Below, one piece after another: positions 1-7,793 of a stretch of DNA of 24,393 bases. How positions within the stretch are numbered: position 1 is the stretch's first letter; each line of letters opens with the position of its first letter. The position numbers and the translations under genes are program-made. Below the pieces are notes generated by a model. The model saw nothing but the letters and a program-made list of their open reading frames with translations, made no database searches and was not told the DNA's origin. The DNA is from JBJXHB01 sp046160725 (GTDB lineage Bacteria; Pseudomonadota; Gammaproteobacteria; Burkholderiales; Burkholderiaceae_C), in the NCBI GenBank assembly GCA_046160725.1, contig JBJXHB010000562.1:1-24393 (forward strand), written 5' to 3'.

Positions 1-102
1 CGGCTGGGGCCGTACGACCTGCGCGACGAAGCCGATGGCGTGATCGGGCGGCTGCAGGCGGCCAGCGTGGACGCCGCGCTGGTGCGGGTGGAACGACAGT
101 GA
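1..102 (+). CDS. SPOR-domain protein, C-terminal end only
   Basis: The window opens inside a plus-strand reading frame (frame 1) that encodes 33 residues and stops with TGA at 100-102. The visible piece contains LGPYDLRDEAD and ends LVRVERQ. This resembles the last strand-helix-strand of a SPOR (sporulation-related) peptidoglycan-binding domain, where a GPF/GPY turn is followed by an Ala/Glu-rich helix and a final hydrophobic strand. In many Burkholderiales a SPOR-domain protein lies between argS and dsbA, which fits the dsbA gene that follows 50 nt downstream on the same strand. The N-terminal part, with the expected membrane anchor, is outside the window. The family call rests on only 33 residues plus context. 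Confidence 0.6.
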   Translation, partial: RLGPYDLRDEADGVIGRLQAASVDAALVRVERQ

Positions 103-152
103 CTGTGGCGGATCCACCCGGATCCCGACCAACGATTCTCAAAGGACCTTGC

Positions 153-785
153 ATGAAGCGCCGCCCCTTTCTAGTTGCCGCCGCGACCGGTGCCGGCCTG
201 ACCAGCACCGCCCTGCGCGCCCAAGGTGGGCCGGTCGAGGGCCGGGAATACTCCAAGCTGGCCCAGCCCCTGGCGGTATCGGCGGCCGGCAAGGTCGAGG
301 TGGTGGAGTTCTTCGGCTACTGGTGCCCGCACTGCAACTCGTTCGAGCCGACGCTGGAGCCCTGGGTCAAGGCGTTGCCGGCGCATGTGGCCTTCCGGCG
401 CGTGCCGGTGGCCTTCCGGCCGGACCAGGAGCTGCACCAGAAGCTGTACTACGCCATCGAGGCGCTCGGGCTGCTGGAGGTGCTGCACCGCAAGGTGTTC
501 GCGGCCATGCATGTCGACCGCAAGCGGCTGGACAAGGAGGCTGACATCGGCGCTCTGGCCCAGGCCAATGGCGCCGACGGCGCCAAGCTGCTGGAGACCA
601 TGAAGAGCTTCTCGGTGTCCAGCAAGGTGCGGCAGGCGCGTCAGCTGGCCGAGGGCTACCGCGTCGACAGTGTGCCGATGATCGGGGTTCATGGGCGATT
701 CGTCACCTCGGTCGCACAGGCCAACGGACCGCAGCAGGCGCTGGCGGTGACCGAGCACCTGATCCGGCTGGCCGGCAAGGCCTGA
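153..785 (+). CDS. dsbA: Thiol:disulfide interchange protein, DsbA family
   Basis: This encodes a 210-residue periplasmic thioredoxin-fold oxidoreductase that should introduce disulfide bonds into exported proteins. The active site C58-P-H-C61 sits in FGYWCPHC, as in classical DsbA. The cis-proline loop is V174-P175 within DSVPMIGV, and the intervening helical insertion is about 100 residues, so the length is normal for the family. The ATG at 153 is chosen because AAAGGA lies a few bases upstream and the protein then begins with an export signal of about 23 residues ending in ALRAQG. An in-frame GTG at 99 would place a proline-rich stretch before the signal. The signal begins KRRPFLVAAA, which carries an RRxFL twin-arginine-like motif. 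The gene probably shares a transcript with the SPOR-domain gene. The DsbB partner is not in the window. Confidence 0.93.
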   Translation: MKRRPFLVAAATGAGLTSTALRAQGGPVEGREYSKLAQPLAVSAAGKVEVVEFFGYWCPHCNSFEPTLEPWVKALPAHVAFRRVPVAFRPDQELHQKLYYAIEALGLLEVLHRKVFAAMHVDRKRLDKEADIGALAQANGADGAKLLETMKSFSVSSKVRQARQLAEGYRVDSVPMIGVHGRFVTSVAQANGPQQALAVTEHLIRLAGKA

Positions 786-793
786 GCAGACTC

Positions 794-829
794 GCCGGGC
801 GGGCCCGCTCGGCCTGCCGGCGGCCCGGC
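794..829. terminator. Possible weak terminator hairpin after dsbA
   Basis: GCCGGGC at 794-800 can pair with GCCCGGC at 823-829 around a 22-nt GC-rich loop, starting 9 nt after the dsbA stop codon. There is no T-run, so an intrinsic terminator is uncertain. In DNA of this GC content a 7-bp inverted repeat can also arise by chance. Confidence 0.2.
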
Positions 830-862
830 TGCGTCCACCTGGAGCGGTTGACTCGTGCCGGG

Positions 863-877
863 TGGCACGCGGCCCGC
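863..877 (+). promoter_or_regulatory. Candidate sigma-54-like -24/-12 element upstream of lptA
   Basis: TGGCACG at 863-869 is a perfect match to the -24 half of a sigma-54 promoter. The GG at 864-865 is followed after exactly 10 nt by GC at 876-877, the required GG-N10-GC spacing. The -12 half reads CCGC instead of the usual TTGC, which is a serious mismatch. It lies about 73 nt before the lptA start, in front of a block that includes rpoN itself. Chance occurrence is quite possible. Confidence 0.2.
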
Positions 878-921
878 GCGGATGTCCGGGCATACGGCAA
901 GAGATGGCGATCGCCGCCTCC

Positions 922-927
922 TACAAT
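922..927 (+). promoter_or_regulatory. Candidate -10 box upstream of lptA
   Basis: TACAAT matches five of six bases of the sigma-70 -10 consensus and ends 22 nt before the lptA start codon. No convincing -35 hexamer is seen at 16-18 nt spacing. The same ACAATC core also occurs upstream of proA, the oxygenase alpha gene and alr in this window, which supports its use as a -10 element. Confidence 0.4.
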
Positions 928-949
928 CAGCAGCAATTTTCGTGCCGCC

Positions 950-1573
950 ATGCGCCCAACCGTGCTGCCTCCCCTGACGCTCCAAGCCCGGACAGCGGCC
1001 GCGCTGGCCCTGCTGCTGACGGCGCTGCCCGTCGTGGCCGAGAAGGCCGACCGTACCAAGCCGATGACCCTGGAGTCCGACAAGCCCTGCACCGTGGACC
1101 TGGTCAAGCAGGTCAGCGTCTGCAGCGGCAATGTCGTGCTGAGCCAGGGCACCTTGCTGCTGCGCGCCGACCGGCTGGAGCTGCGCGAGACGCCAAACGG
1201 CTACCGCCAGGCGCTGGCACAGGCGGCTGCCGGCGGTACAGCCCAGTACCGCCAGCGCCGCGATGGCGCGGACGAGGTGGTGGAAGGCCAGGCCCAGCGC
1301 ATCGAATACGACAGCCGCGCCGGCACCTTGCGTTTCTCGGGCCAGGCCCAGGTGCGCCGCCTGCGCGCCGGCGTGGCGGCCGACGAAATCCACGGCGCCC
1401 TGATCGTCTGGGACTCGCTGTCGGAGCAATTCAGCGTCGAGGGCGGTGCGGTCACGCCAGCCAACCCCGGCGGGCGGGTGCGGGCGGTCCTGAATCCACG
1501 CCCGGACGTCGCGGCGTCTGCGCCAATGGCGCCTGCGCTGCGAAGCAGCCCGTCGCTGTCTGATCGAAAGTGA
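950..1573 (+). CDS. lptA: Lipopolysaccharide transport periplasmic protein LptA
   Basis: This encodes a 207-residue precursor of LptA, the periplasmic bridge that carries LPS from the inner-membrane LptBFGC complex to LptDE. From the ATG at 950 the protein starts with a basic N-terminus, a hydrophobic stretch (TAAALALLLTALPVV) and a likely cleavage site before AEKADRTKPM. The mature part has the OstA/LptA beta-jellyroll pattern, including a short Cys-containing first strand, GNVVLSQGTLLLRADRLEL and a VEGQAQRIEYD repeat strand. An upstream in-frame GTG at 848 would add a non-signal-like leader and is rejected. The stop overlaps the lptB start by 4 nt (GTGA), which points to coupled translation. 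No lptC or kdsC precedes it here, although those often lie upstream of lptA. Confidence 0.9.
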   Translation: MRPTVLPPLTLQARTAAALALLLTALPVVAEKADRTKPMTLESDKPCTVDLVKQVSVCSGNVVLSQGTLLLRADRLELRETPNGYRQALAQAAAGGTAQYRQRRDGADEVVEGQAQRIEYDSRAGTLRFSGQAQVRRLRAGVAADEIHGALIVWDSLSEQFSVEGGAVTPANPGGRVRAVLNPRPDVAASAPMAPALRSSPSLSDRK

Positions 1574-2367
1574 GCGCCAACAAGACTGATCCGGTGGCCG
1601 AGGCCGCGGCACCGGCCGGCGCGCCCGTTTCGCGCCTCGCCGCCACCGGGCTGCAGAAGCGCTACGGCTCGCGCACCGTGGTGCGTGATGTCCACCTCGC
1701 GGTCCAGGCCGGCGAGGTGGTCGGCCTGCTCGGGCCCAACGGCGCCGGCAAGACCACGACGTTCTACATGGTGGTCGGCCTGGTGCGTTGCGATGCCGGC
1801 GAGATCCATATCGACGGCATCCCGGTGCACGGCCTGCCGATCCACCGGCGCGCGCGCATGGGCCTGTCCTACCTGCCTCAGGAGGCGTCCATCTTCCGCA
1901 AGCTGACGGTGGAGGAGAACATCCGGGCGGTGCTGGAGCTGCAGCACGACGCGCGCGGCAAGGCCTGGCCCGCTGCGCAGATCGAGCGCTCGCTGGACCA
2001 GCTGCTGGGCGAGCTCGGGCTGGAGAAGCTGCGCACCTCGCCCGCGCCGGCGCTGTCCGGCGGCGAGCGGCGCCGGGTTGAGATCGCACGTGCGCTGGCC
2101 ACCCAGCCCCGGTTCATCCTGCTGGACGAACCCTTTGCCGGCGTCGACCCGATCGCGGTCATCGAGATCCAGCGCATCATCGGTTTTCTCAAGGCGCGTG
2201 GCATCGGCGTGCTCATCACCGACCACAACGTGCGCGAGATGCTGGGCATCTGCGACCGGGCCTACATCGTCAGCGAGGGCCGGGTGCTGGCCGAGGGCCG
2301 GCCCGACGACATCGTGGCCAATGCCGACGTGCGCCGGGTCTATCTCGGCGAGCATTTCAGGCTCTGA
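1570..2367 (+). CDS. lptB: LPS export ABC transporter ATP-binding protein LptB
   Basis: This encodes a 265-residue cytoplasmic ATPase that powers LPS extraction by LptFG. Visible ABC motifs are Walker A GPNGAGKT (55-62), the Q-loop glutamine in LPQE (Q104), signature LSGGE (162-166), Walker B ILLDEP with E187, and the H-loop histidine H219 in ITDHNVRE. The ITDHNVRE and VRRVYLGEHF strings are characteristic of LptB. The GTG start at 1570 overlaps the lptA stop, and no ATG lies in frame near it. The first 25 residues form an Ala/Pro-rich extension before the conserved start of the fold. It is followed after 27 nt by rpoN, a common order in proteobacteria. Confidence 0.96.
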   Translation: MSANKTDPVAEAAAPAGAPVSRLAATGLQKRYGSRTVVRDVHLAVQAGEVVGLLGPNGAGKTTTFYMVVGLVRCDAGEIHIDGIPVHGLPIHRRARMGLSYLPQEASIFRKLTVEENIRAVLELQHDARGKAWPAAQIERSLDQLLGELGLEKLRTSPAPALSGGERRRVEIARALATQPRFILLDEPFAGVDPIAVIEIQRIIGFLKARGIGVLITDHNVREMLGICDRAYIVSEGRVLAEGRPDDIVANADVRRVYLGEHFRL

Positions 2368-2394
2368 CGGCGCTGTCATGCGCGGATGCCGGCC

Positions 2395-3978
2395 ATGAAG
2401 GCCACCCTGCAGGTCCGGCTGTCGCAGCATCTGGCGCTGACGCCCCAGCTGCAGCAATCGATCCGGCTGCTGCAGCTCAGCACGCTGGAACTGCACCAGG
2501 AGGTCGAGCAAATGCTCGACCAGAACCCTTTTCTGGACGTCGACGACGATGCGGGGCCGCCGGCCCAGGGCCTGGACCGGGTCAGCGCGCCGGCCTTGGA
2601 TGACACCGAGTCCCGGCAGCGCGACGGCGCCGCAGACGCGGCCGCCGGCGAGCGCGACGAGACCGCCCGCAGCGCCGCCGACGGCGGCGACGAACCCGGC
2701 ATCGGCGAGGCCGACCGCTTTGGTGCAGCTGACGCCGACGACTGGACCAACGGCACCGAACGCGACGACTTCGACGGCATCAGCGAGGCGCCCAGCCGGG
2801 CCATGACCGGCGCGGCCGACCATGACGACGACCCGCTGGAGGCCGCCGGCGGCCTGCCGACCCTGGCGGAGCATCTGCGGGCCCAGCTCGCCAACCGGCG
2901 CCTCGGCCGCGAGGATGCGATCGCGCTGCTGGCCCTGATCGACTCGCTGGATGACGATGGCTGGCTGGCCGATCCGCTGGACGACATCGCCCAGCGCCTG
3001 GCAGATGACGATGCCGCCCCAGGTGAGTCCGCCCTGTCCGCCGCCGAGCGGCAGGAGGACTGGTCCGACCGCTGCCGCTGGGCGCTGAAACTGCTGCACA
3101 GCCTGGAGCCGTCCGGCGTCGGTGCGCGTACGCTGTCCGAATGCCTGATGTTGCAGATCGCGCCGCGCCAGACCGGTGCCGCGCCCGAGCCGGCCCGCAC
3201 GCTGGCCCTGGCCATCTGCCGCGACCATCTGGAACTGCTGGCCCGCCGCGACACGCGCCGCCTGCTGGCAGCCACCGGCGCCGACGAGCCGCTGCTGCGC
3301 CGCGCCCAGGCCCTGATCACGGCCTGCGAGCCCAAGCCCGGGCGCCCGTTCGCACGCACCGAGGCGCCATTGGTGGTGCCCGACGTCATCGTGCAACGCG
3401 CCGGCCGCGGCTGGCGCGTGGTGGTCAACCCGGACGTGATGCCGCGGCTGCGCCTGAACGACCTCTATGCGCAGGCACTCAAGGGCCAGCGCGGCTCGCC
3501 GATGGCGGCGCGCCTGCAGGAGGCGCGCTGGTTCCTGAAGAACATCGCGCAGCGTTTCGACACCATCGTGCGCGTGTCGCAGGCCATCGTCGAGCGCCAG
3601 AAGGGCTTCTTCACCCACGGCGCCATCGCCATGAAGCCCCTGGTGCTGCGCGAGATCGCGGACGAGGTCGGCCTGCATGAGTCCACGATCTCACGCGTCA
3701 CCACCGCCAAGTACATGGCCACACCCCGGGGCACCTACGAATTGAAATACTTCTTTGCGTCCTCGTTGGCCACCGAGTCGGGCGGCAACGCCTCCAGCAC
3801 CGCGGTGCGCGCGCTGATCCAGCAGCTGGTCGCGGCCGAGGACCTGCGCACGCCGTTGTCGGACAACCAGCTCGCCGACATGCTGTCCGAACAAGGCATC
3901 CAGGTGGCGCGCCGCACCGTGGCCAAGTATCGCGAAGGCCTGCGCATCGCCCCGGCCAACCTGAGGCGCGCGCTGTGA
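2395..3978 (+). CDS. rpoN: RNA polymerase sigma-54 factor RpoN
   Basis: This encodes a 527-residue sigma-54, which directs RNA polymerase to -24/-12 promoters and needs AAA+ activators. Region I is a textbook Gln/Leu-rich start (QHLALTPQLQQSIRLLQLST) followed by QNPFLD. Region II, about residues 50-150, is unusually long and acidic. The core-binding domain follows. A helix-turn-helix lies at about 418-437 (LREIADEVGLHESTISRVT). The RpoN box ARRTVAKYRE is intact at 505-514 near the C-terminus. The ATG at 2395 gives the typical MKxxLQxRLS start and has GGA 8 nt upstream; an ATG at 2386 adds only three residues and cannot be excluded. hpf, ptsN and hprK, which often follow rpoN, are replaced here by a methyltransferase gene that overlaps the stop. 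Confidence 0.96.
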   Translation: MKATLQVRLSQHLALTPQLQQSIRLLQLSTLELHQEVEQMLDQNPFLDVDDDAGPPAQGLDRVSAPALDDTESRQRDGAADAAAGERDETARSAADGGDEPGIGEADRFGAADADDWTNGTERDDFDGISEAPSRAMTGAADHDDDPLEAAGGLPTLAEHLRAQLANRRLGREDAIALLALIDSLDDDGWLADPLDDIAQRLADDDAAPGESALSAAERQEDWSDRCRWALKLLHSLEPSGVGARTLSECLMLQIAPRQTGAAPEPARTLALAICRDHLELLARRDTRRLLAATGADEPLLRRAQALITACEPKPGRPFARTEAPLVVPDVIVQRAGRGWRVVVNPDVMPRLRLNDLYAQALKGQRGSPMAARLQEARWFLKNIAQRFDTIVRVSQAIVERQKGFFTHGAIAMKPLVLREIADEVGLHESTISRVTTAKYMATPRGTYELKYFFASSLATESGGNASSTAVRALIQQLVAAEDLRTPLSDNQLADMLSEQGIQVARRTVAKYREGLRIAPANLRRAL

Positions 3979-5261
3979 ACCGGCCGCGCAGCGACATGGT
4001 CGATCTCTTCCTGCCGGCGGCTCCTGCCACCGAGGCCCTGCTGGCCGACGAGTGCGCAGCCCTGCTCGGACCGCGGGCCCTGGTGCGCGCACAGCGCGGT
4101 GGCGTCAACGTGCGCGGCGGCCCGCGCGAGGCCATGCTGCTGAACCTGCACAGCCGGCTGGCCCAGCGCGTGCTGTGGCCGCTGGCGGCCGGCGGCTACC
4201 GCGACGAGCATGACCTGTACGACCTGGCGCGCACGGTCGACTGGTCGGGCTGGATCACGCCGCGGCACAGCCTGCGGGTGGATGTGACGGCGCAGCGCTC
4301 GCCTTTGCGCAGCCTGCACTTCGCGGCCCTGCGCATCAAGGACGGGGTTTGCGACGACCAGCGCGACCGCCTGGGCGCGCGGCCGGACGTGAACACCCGC
4401 GACCCCGACCTGCCCCTGCTGCTGCACCTGGGGCCGGAGCAGGCCACGCTCTATGCCGACCTGTCCGGCGAGGCGCTGTTCAAGCGCGGTTGGCGCGACG
4501 GCCCGGGCGCCAAGGGCGAGGCGCCGTTGAAGGAGACGCTGGCCGCCGCCATGCTGGCCGCCGCCGGCTGGCGCGGCCGGGCCGAGGACGGCCCGCTGCT
4601 GGACCCCTGCTGCGGTGCCGGCACCATCGCCATCGAGGCGGCGCAGCTGGCCTGCGGCATCGCGCCGGGCTTGAACCGGCGCTTTGCCTTCGAGCGGCTG
4701 CTGCCGTTCCAAGGCTGGTCCGCCGACTGGCAGCAGTTGCGCGAGGCAGCGCTGGCCGCACGCCATGCACCGGCGGTGCCGGTGTTCGCCGGCGATGTGT
4801 CGTTCCGCATGACCGACTTCGCCGGCCGCAACGCCCAGCGCGCTGGGGTGGCCGATGCCATTGCCTTCAAGACCGCCGACGCGCTGCAGCGCCCGCCACC
4901 GGTGGCCGCCGGCACGATGTTGTTGAACCCGCCCTACGGCGAACGCATCGAGCCCGGCGGCACCGCGCCGTCGCGCCAGGCGGCCGGGCCGTCGGTCGAG
5001 GGCGACGACTTCTTCGGCGCATTGGCGGCGCATTTCAAGCGCCACTATGCGGGCTGGACGGCCTGGATCCTGAGCCCGGATGCGGGCCTGGCCGGACGCA
5101 TGCGGCTGAAGCCGTCGCGCCGCGTGCCGCTGTGGAACGGCACGATCGAGTGCCGGATGTACCGCTTCGACCTGGTGGCCGGACGCCACGGTCGGCATGC
5201 CGACGCTGCGGATGCCGGCGACCCGGCGCCGCCAGACGGCGCGGCCAGCGACCCGACCTGA
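3975..5261 (+). CDS. rlmL: THUMP-domain RNA methyltransferase, RlmL-type (23S rRNA guanine-N2)
   Basis: This encodes a 428-residue protein with an N-terminal ferredoxin-like/THUMP RNA-binding region (about 8-165) and a C-terminal Rossmann methyltransferase of the UPF0020 class. Motif I is DPCCGAGTIAIEAA (from residue 210) and the catalytic motif IV is NPPYGER (318-324), typical of N2-guanine methylation. Closest in design is the N-terminal half of E. coli RlmKL, which makes m2G2445 in 23S rRNA; the RlmK half is absent, as usual outside gammaproteobacteria. The GTG at 3975 overlaps the rpoN stop by 4 nt. An ATG at 3996 (MVDLFLP) is an alternative. The last 25 residues are a low-complexity Ala/Asp/Pro tail. 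Exact rRNA target is inferred from the family. Confidence 0.88.
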   Translation: MNRPRSDMVDLFLPAAPATEALLADECAALLGPRALVRAQRGGVNVRGGPREAMLLNLHSRLAQRVLWPLAAGGYRDEHDLYDLARTVDWSGWITPRHSLRVDVTAQRSPLRSLHFAALRIKDGVCDDQRDRLGARPDVNTRDPDLPLLLHLGPEQATLYADLSGEALFKRGWRDGPGAKGEAPLKETLAAAMLAAAGWRGRAEDGPLLDPCCGAGTIAIEAAQLACGIAPGLNRRFAFERLLPFQGWSADWQQLREAALAARHAPAVPVFAGDVSFRMTDFAGRNAQRAGVADAIAFKTADALQRPPPVAAGTMLLNPPYGERIEPGGTAPSRQAAGPSVEGDDFFGALAAHFKRHYAGWTAWILSPDAGLAGRMRLKPSRRVPLWNGTIECRMYRFDLVAGRHGRHADAADAGDPAPPDGAASDPT

Positions 5262-5263
5262 TC

Positions 5264-5315
5264 GACCCGGGCGCAAAGGCCGGCCGGCGAAGCGTGCGCC
5301 GGGCCTACCCGGGTC
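5264..5315. terminator. Inverted repeat between convergent rlmL and yidB-like genes
   Basis: GACCCGGG at 5264-5271 pairs perfectly with CCCGGGTC at 5308-5315, and GC-rich sequence between the arms can fold further. It fills the 52-nt gap between two convergent genes, and the right arm reaches into the stop codon of the minus-strand gene. This position suits a bidirectional terminator, but no T-run is present. Confidence 0.35.
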
Positions 5316-5724
5316 AGCGCGGCCGCATCAGCTGACCCAGCAGGTCGCCGATGTTGCCCAGCCCGCCCTCGGGCAGGCTGCCCTGGGGCGTCAGCTTGTC
5401 CACCACCTGCGGCAGCATCTGGCTGAGCTGGCCCATCAGGTCACCGGTGCTCAGGCCGGCCTTGCCGGCCATCTGCCGGACCAGGTCCGAGTCGAGCACG
5501 CCGCCGAGCTGGTCGGCGCTGATCGGCAGGTTCTGGCCGGTGGAGATCCAGGACTGGATGACCTCGCCCAGGCCGCCCTGCTGGAAGCTGCGCACCAGGC
5601 CGGCCAGGCCACCACCGGGGGCATCGTTGCCCAGCATGCCCGCCACCATGCCCAGCAGGTCGCCCTGGCCGCCGGAGCCACCTTGGCCGAGCGCACCGCC
5701 GATGAGAGAGTCCAACAAGCCCAT
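5314..5724 (-). CDS. YidB family protein (DUF937)
   Basis: This encodes a 136-residue small protein starting MGLLDSLIGGALG and rich in Gly, Leu and Gln. It contains the DUF937/YidB core in which SWISTGQNLPISADQLGGVL is the most recognisable string, followed by a helical region (MAGKAGLSTGDLMGQLSQ) and LPQVVDKLTPQG. Such proteins are widespread in proteobacteria, but their biochemical role is not established. The start is clear: AAGGAA precedes the ATG by 6 nt on the minus strand. The gene lies 68 nt downstream of the MFS transporter gene on the same strand and may be its distal cistron. There is no signal peptide or membrane segment that I can see. Confidence 0.85.
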   Translation of the reverse strand: MGLLDSLIGGALGQGGSGGQGDLLGMVAGMLGNDAPGGGLAGLVRSFQQGGLGEVIQSWISTGQNLPISADQLGGVLDSDLVRQMAGKAGLSTGDLMGQLSQMLPQVVDKLTPQGSLPEGGLGNIGDLLGQLMRPR

Positions 5725-5792
5725 GATGTGTTCCTTGCGGTGATGTGGAAAGCGGCCACGATAGCCGGCCCTGCGGCCCCGCGCCCTATGCC

Positions 5793-6974
5793 TCAGGCGG
5801 GGTTGGCGGCGCGTCGGCGCTGCAGTGCCACCCAGCCCAGGATGACGATCAGCAACGCCAGCGGCACCATCGAGCCGCCGTTCATGGCCTGCCAGCCGCC
5901 GGTGGTGACCAGCGCGCCCGAGGCAAAGGAGGTCAGCGTCATCGTGCCGTAGACGCAGAAGTCGATGGTGCCCTGGCCGCGCGTCTTCTCGTGCGGGGCC
6001 AGCGCCTGCACCGCCAGCGTGGTGCCGCCGATGTACAGGAAGTTCCAGCCCACGCCCAGCACGAACAACGCGCCGATGAAATGCATCACGTCCTGCCCGG
6101 ACAACGCAAAGGCGATGCAGGCCGCGTTGAGCACCACGCCGGCAACGAGGATCGGCATGACGCCATAGCGCTTGATCAGATTGCCGGTGAAGAAACTGGG
6201 CACGTACATGCCGATCACGTGCCACTCCAGGACTAGCGCGGCCGACGAGAACGGATGGCCACACTGGGCCATCGCGATCGGGCTGGCGGCCATCAGCAGG
6301 TTCATCACGCCGTAGCCGATGGCGCTGCAGGCCACGGCGGCCACGAACAGCGGCTCGCGCAGCAGCTGCCGCACCGTGCGGCCCTCGGTCGAGGCCTTTG
6401 CGTCGCCCTGGCCCGGCAGCGGCGGAAAGTCGATGCTGGACACCAGCGCCAGGCTGACCAGGGCCACCACCGCCAGCGCGACATAGGCACCCGCAAACTG
6501 GACCGGCAGGATGTCGCGTGTGAAGGTGGCCAGGTTCGGCCCGATCACGCCACCCAGGATGCCGCCGGCCAGCACCCAGGACACCGCCTTCTCCTTGTAG
6601 GACGGCTGCACCAGCTCGGCCGCCGCGAAACGGTACAGCGATGCATTCGCGCTGTAGTAGCCCGCGAACACCGTGCCCACCAGCAGCAGCATGAAGCTCT
6701 TGTTGTAGACCGCCACCACGCACACCAGCGTGGAGACAAAGGCCACCAGCAGGCCCTGCTGGAAGGCGCGCCGCCGGCCCCAGCGCCGCTGATGCCCGGC
6801 CACGATGCCGGTGGCCAGCGCGCCGCCGGCCACATAGGCGGTGATGGGCAGCGTGGCCATCCAGGCCTGCGGCGCCAGGGCCAGCCCGACCAGGCCGTTG
6901 ACCACCACGAAGATGATGTTGTTGACCAGGAACAGCGCCTGGCAAAGCGCCAGGGTGAAAAGCCGTCGATTCAT
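5793..6974 (-). CDS. MFS transporter
   Basis: This encodes a 393-residue integral membrane protein with about 12 hydrophobic segments, matching the 6+6 architecture of the major facilitator superfamily. The loop after the second segment contains GHQRRWGRRRAFQQG, a basic A-like motif. A longer cytoplasmic loop with PGQGDAKASTEG lies in the middle between the two halves. The ATG at 6974 overlaps the rsmE stop in an ATGA arrangement, so translation is probably coupled to rsmE. Substrate cannot be read from the sequence; the run FAGYYSANASLYRFAAAELV resembles a bacterial subgroup of unknown substrate. The pairing with an rRNA methyltransferase probably reflects shared transcription rather than function. 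Confidence 0.88.
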   Translation of the reverse strand: MNRRLFTLALCQALFLVNNIIFVVVNGLVGLALAPQAWMATLPITAYVAGGALATGIVAGHQRRWGRRRAFQQGLLVAFVSTLVCVVAVYNKSFMLLLVGTVFAGYYSANASLYRFAAAELVQPSYKEKAVSWVLAGGILGGVIGPNLATFTRDILPVQFAGAYVALAVVALVSLALVSSIDFPPLPGQGDAKASTEGRTVRQLLREPLFVAAVACSAIGYGVMNLLMAASPIAMAQCGHPFSSAALVLEWHVIGMYVPSFFTGNLIKRYGVMPILVAGVVLNAACIAFALSGQDVMHFIGALFVLGVGWNFLYIGGTTLAVQALAPHEKTRGQGTIDFCVYGTMTLTSFASGALVTTGGWQAMNGGSMVPLALLIVILGWVALQRRRAANPA

Positions 6975-7717
6975 GCGTGGTCCGATCCCAGCAGCAGCAC
7001 AAGCGCCGCCAGCGGCGCGGTATCGGCGCGCAGGACGCGGGGGCCGAGTGAGTGGTCGATGAAACCACGGCTCCGCGCGGCGGCATGTTCGGCCGCGCTG
7101 AGACCGCCTTCTGGCCCGCTGAGCACCAAGACGTCGCCGCCGCCTTGCAGCGACTGCGCTGCCGCACCACCCGCAGCACCTGCCGCGCCCGGCGCGCTCA
7201 GCAACAGCCTGGAGGTGGCGGTGCCCGGTGGCGGCAGGGCACCCAGCCAGGCGACCAGCGTCGCCGGCTCGGCAATCGTGGGCATTCGGTTGCGGCCGCA
7301 TTGCTCGCAGGCCGCCGCAGCGACCGCCTGCCAGTGGGCCGCCTTGCGCACCGCCCGGTCGCCGGCCACGCGCAGCACCGACCGCTCGGTGACCAGCGGC
7401 TGCAGGCTGGTGGCACCCAGCTCGGTGGCCTTCTCGATCAGCGTGTCCATGCGGTCGTTGGCCGGCATGCCAAAGGCCAGCGTCACCGAGCGCTGCGGCT
7501 CACGCTCCAGCGGCTCGTGGGCGCCGACCTCGACCTCCACCGCTTGCCGCGCCATGCGCAGCACCCGGGCCGGCCACTGCCCGCCGGTGCCATCGAACAG
7601 GACGATCACCGCTCCGGGCTGCAGGCGCAACACCTGTACATGGCGCGCAGCGCGCGGCGGCAGGGCCAGGCGGGTGCCGGGTGCGAGGACGGCATCGACA
7701 TGAAAGCGCTCGGCCAT
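6971..7717 (-). CDS. rsmE: 16S rRNA (uracil-1498-N3)-methyltransferase RsmE
   Basis: This encodes a 248-residue SPOUT-class methyltransferase that should modify U1498 of 16S rRNA. The N-terminal part (about 1-70) is the PUA-like domain, starting MAERFHVDAVLAPG and containing RHVQVLRLQPG. The C-terminal trefoil-knot SAM-binding region shows LVLSGPEGGLSAAE (GPEGGL at 201-206) and LGPRVLRADTAP at about 224, both hallmarks of RsmE. Also diagnostic is KATELGATSLQPLVTERS. The ATG at 7717 is chosen because upstream codons are not family-like. The promoter should lie in the 76-nt gap shared with the divergent AEC permease gene. The 3' end overlaps the MFS gene by 4 nt. Confidence 0.95.
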   Translation of the reverse strand: MAERFHVDAVLAPGTRLALPPRAARHVQVLRLQPGAVIVLFDGTGGQWPARVLRMARQAVEVEVGAHEPLEREPQRSVTLAFGMPANDRMDTLIEKATELGATSLQPLVTERSVLRVAGDRAVRKAAHWQAVAAAACEQCGRNRMPTIAEPATLVAWLGALPPPGTATSRLLLSAPGAAGAAGGAAAQSLQGGGDVLVLSGPEGGLSAAEHAAARSRGFIDHSLGPRVLRADTAPLAALVLLLGSDHA

Positions 7718-7793
7718 GGAGCGCGCAGTGTGCCGCAGCGGCGCCGGCGTCGTCCCGCCCGGTGCGGCGCCCGGCAGCGGGCATGATGGCGCC

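Noticed and set aside
1201..3678. A minus-strand open frame of about 825 codons across lptA, lptB and rpoN.
   Set aside because: It mirrors three well-supported plus-strand genes and has low-complexity composition. It is an antisense shadow.
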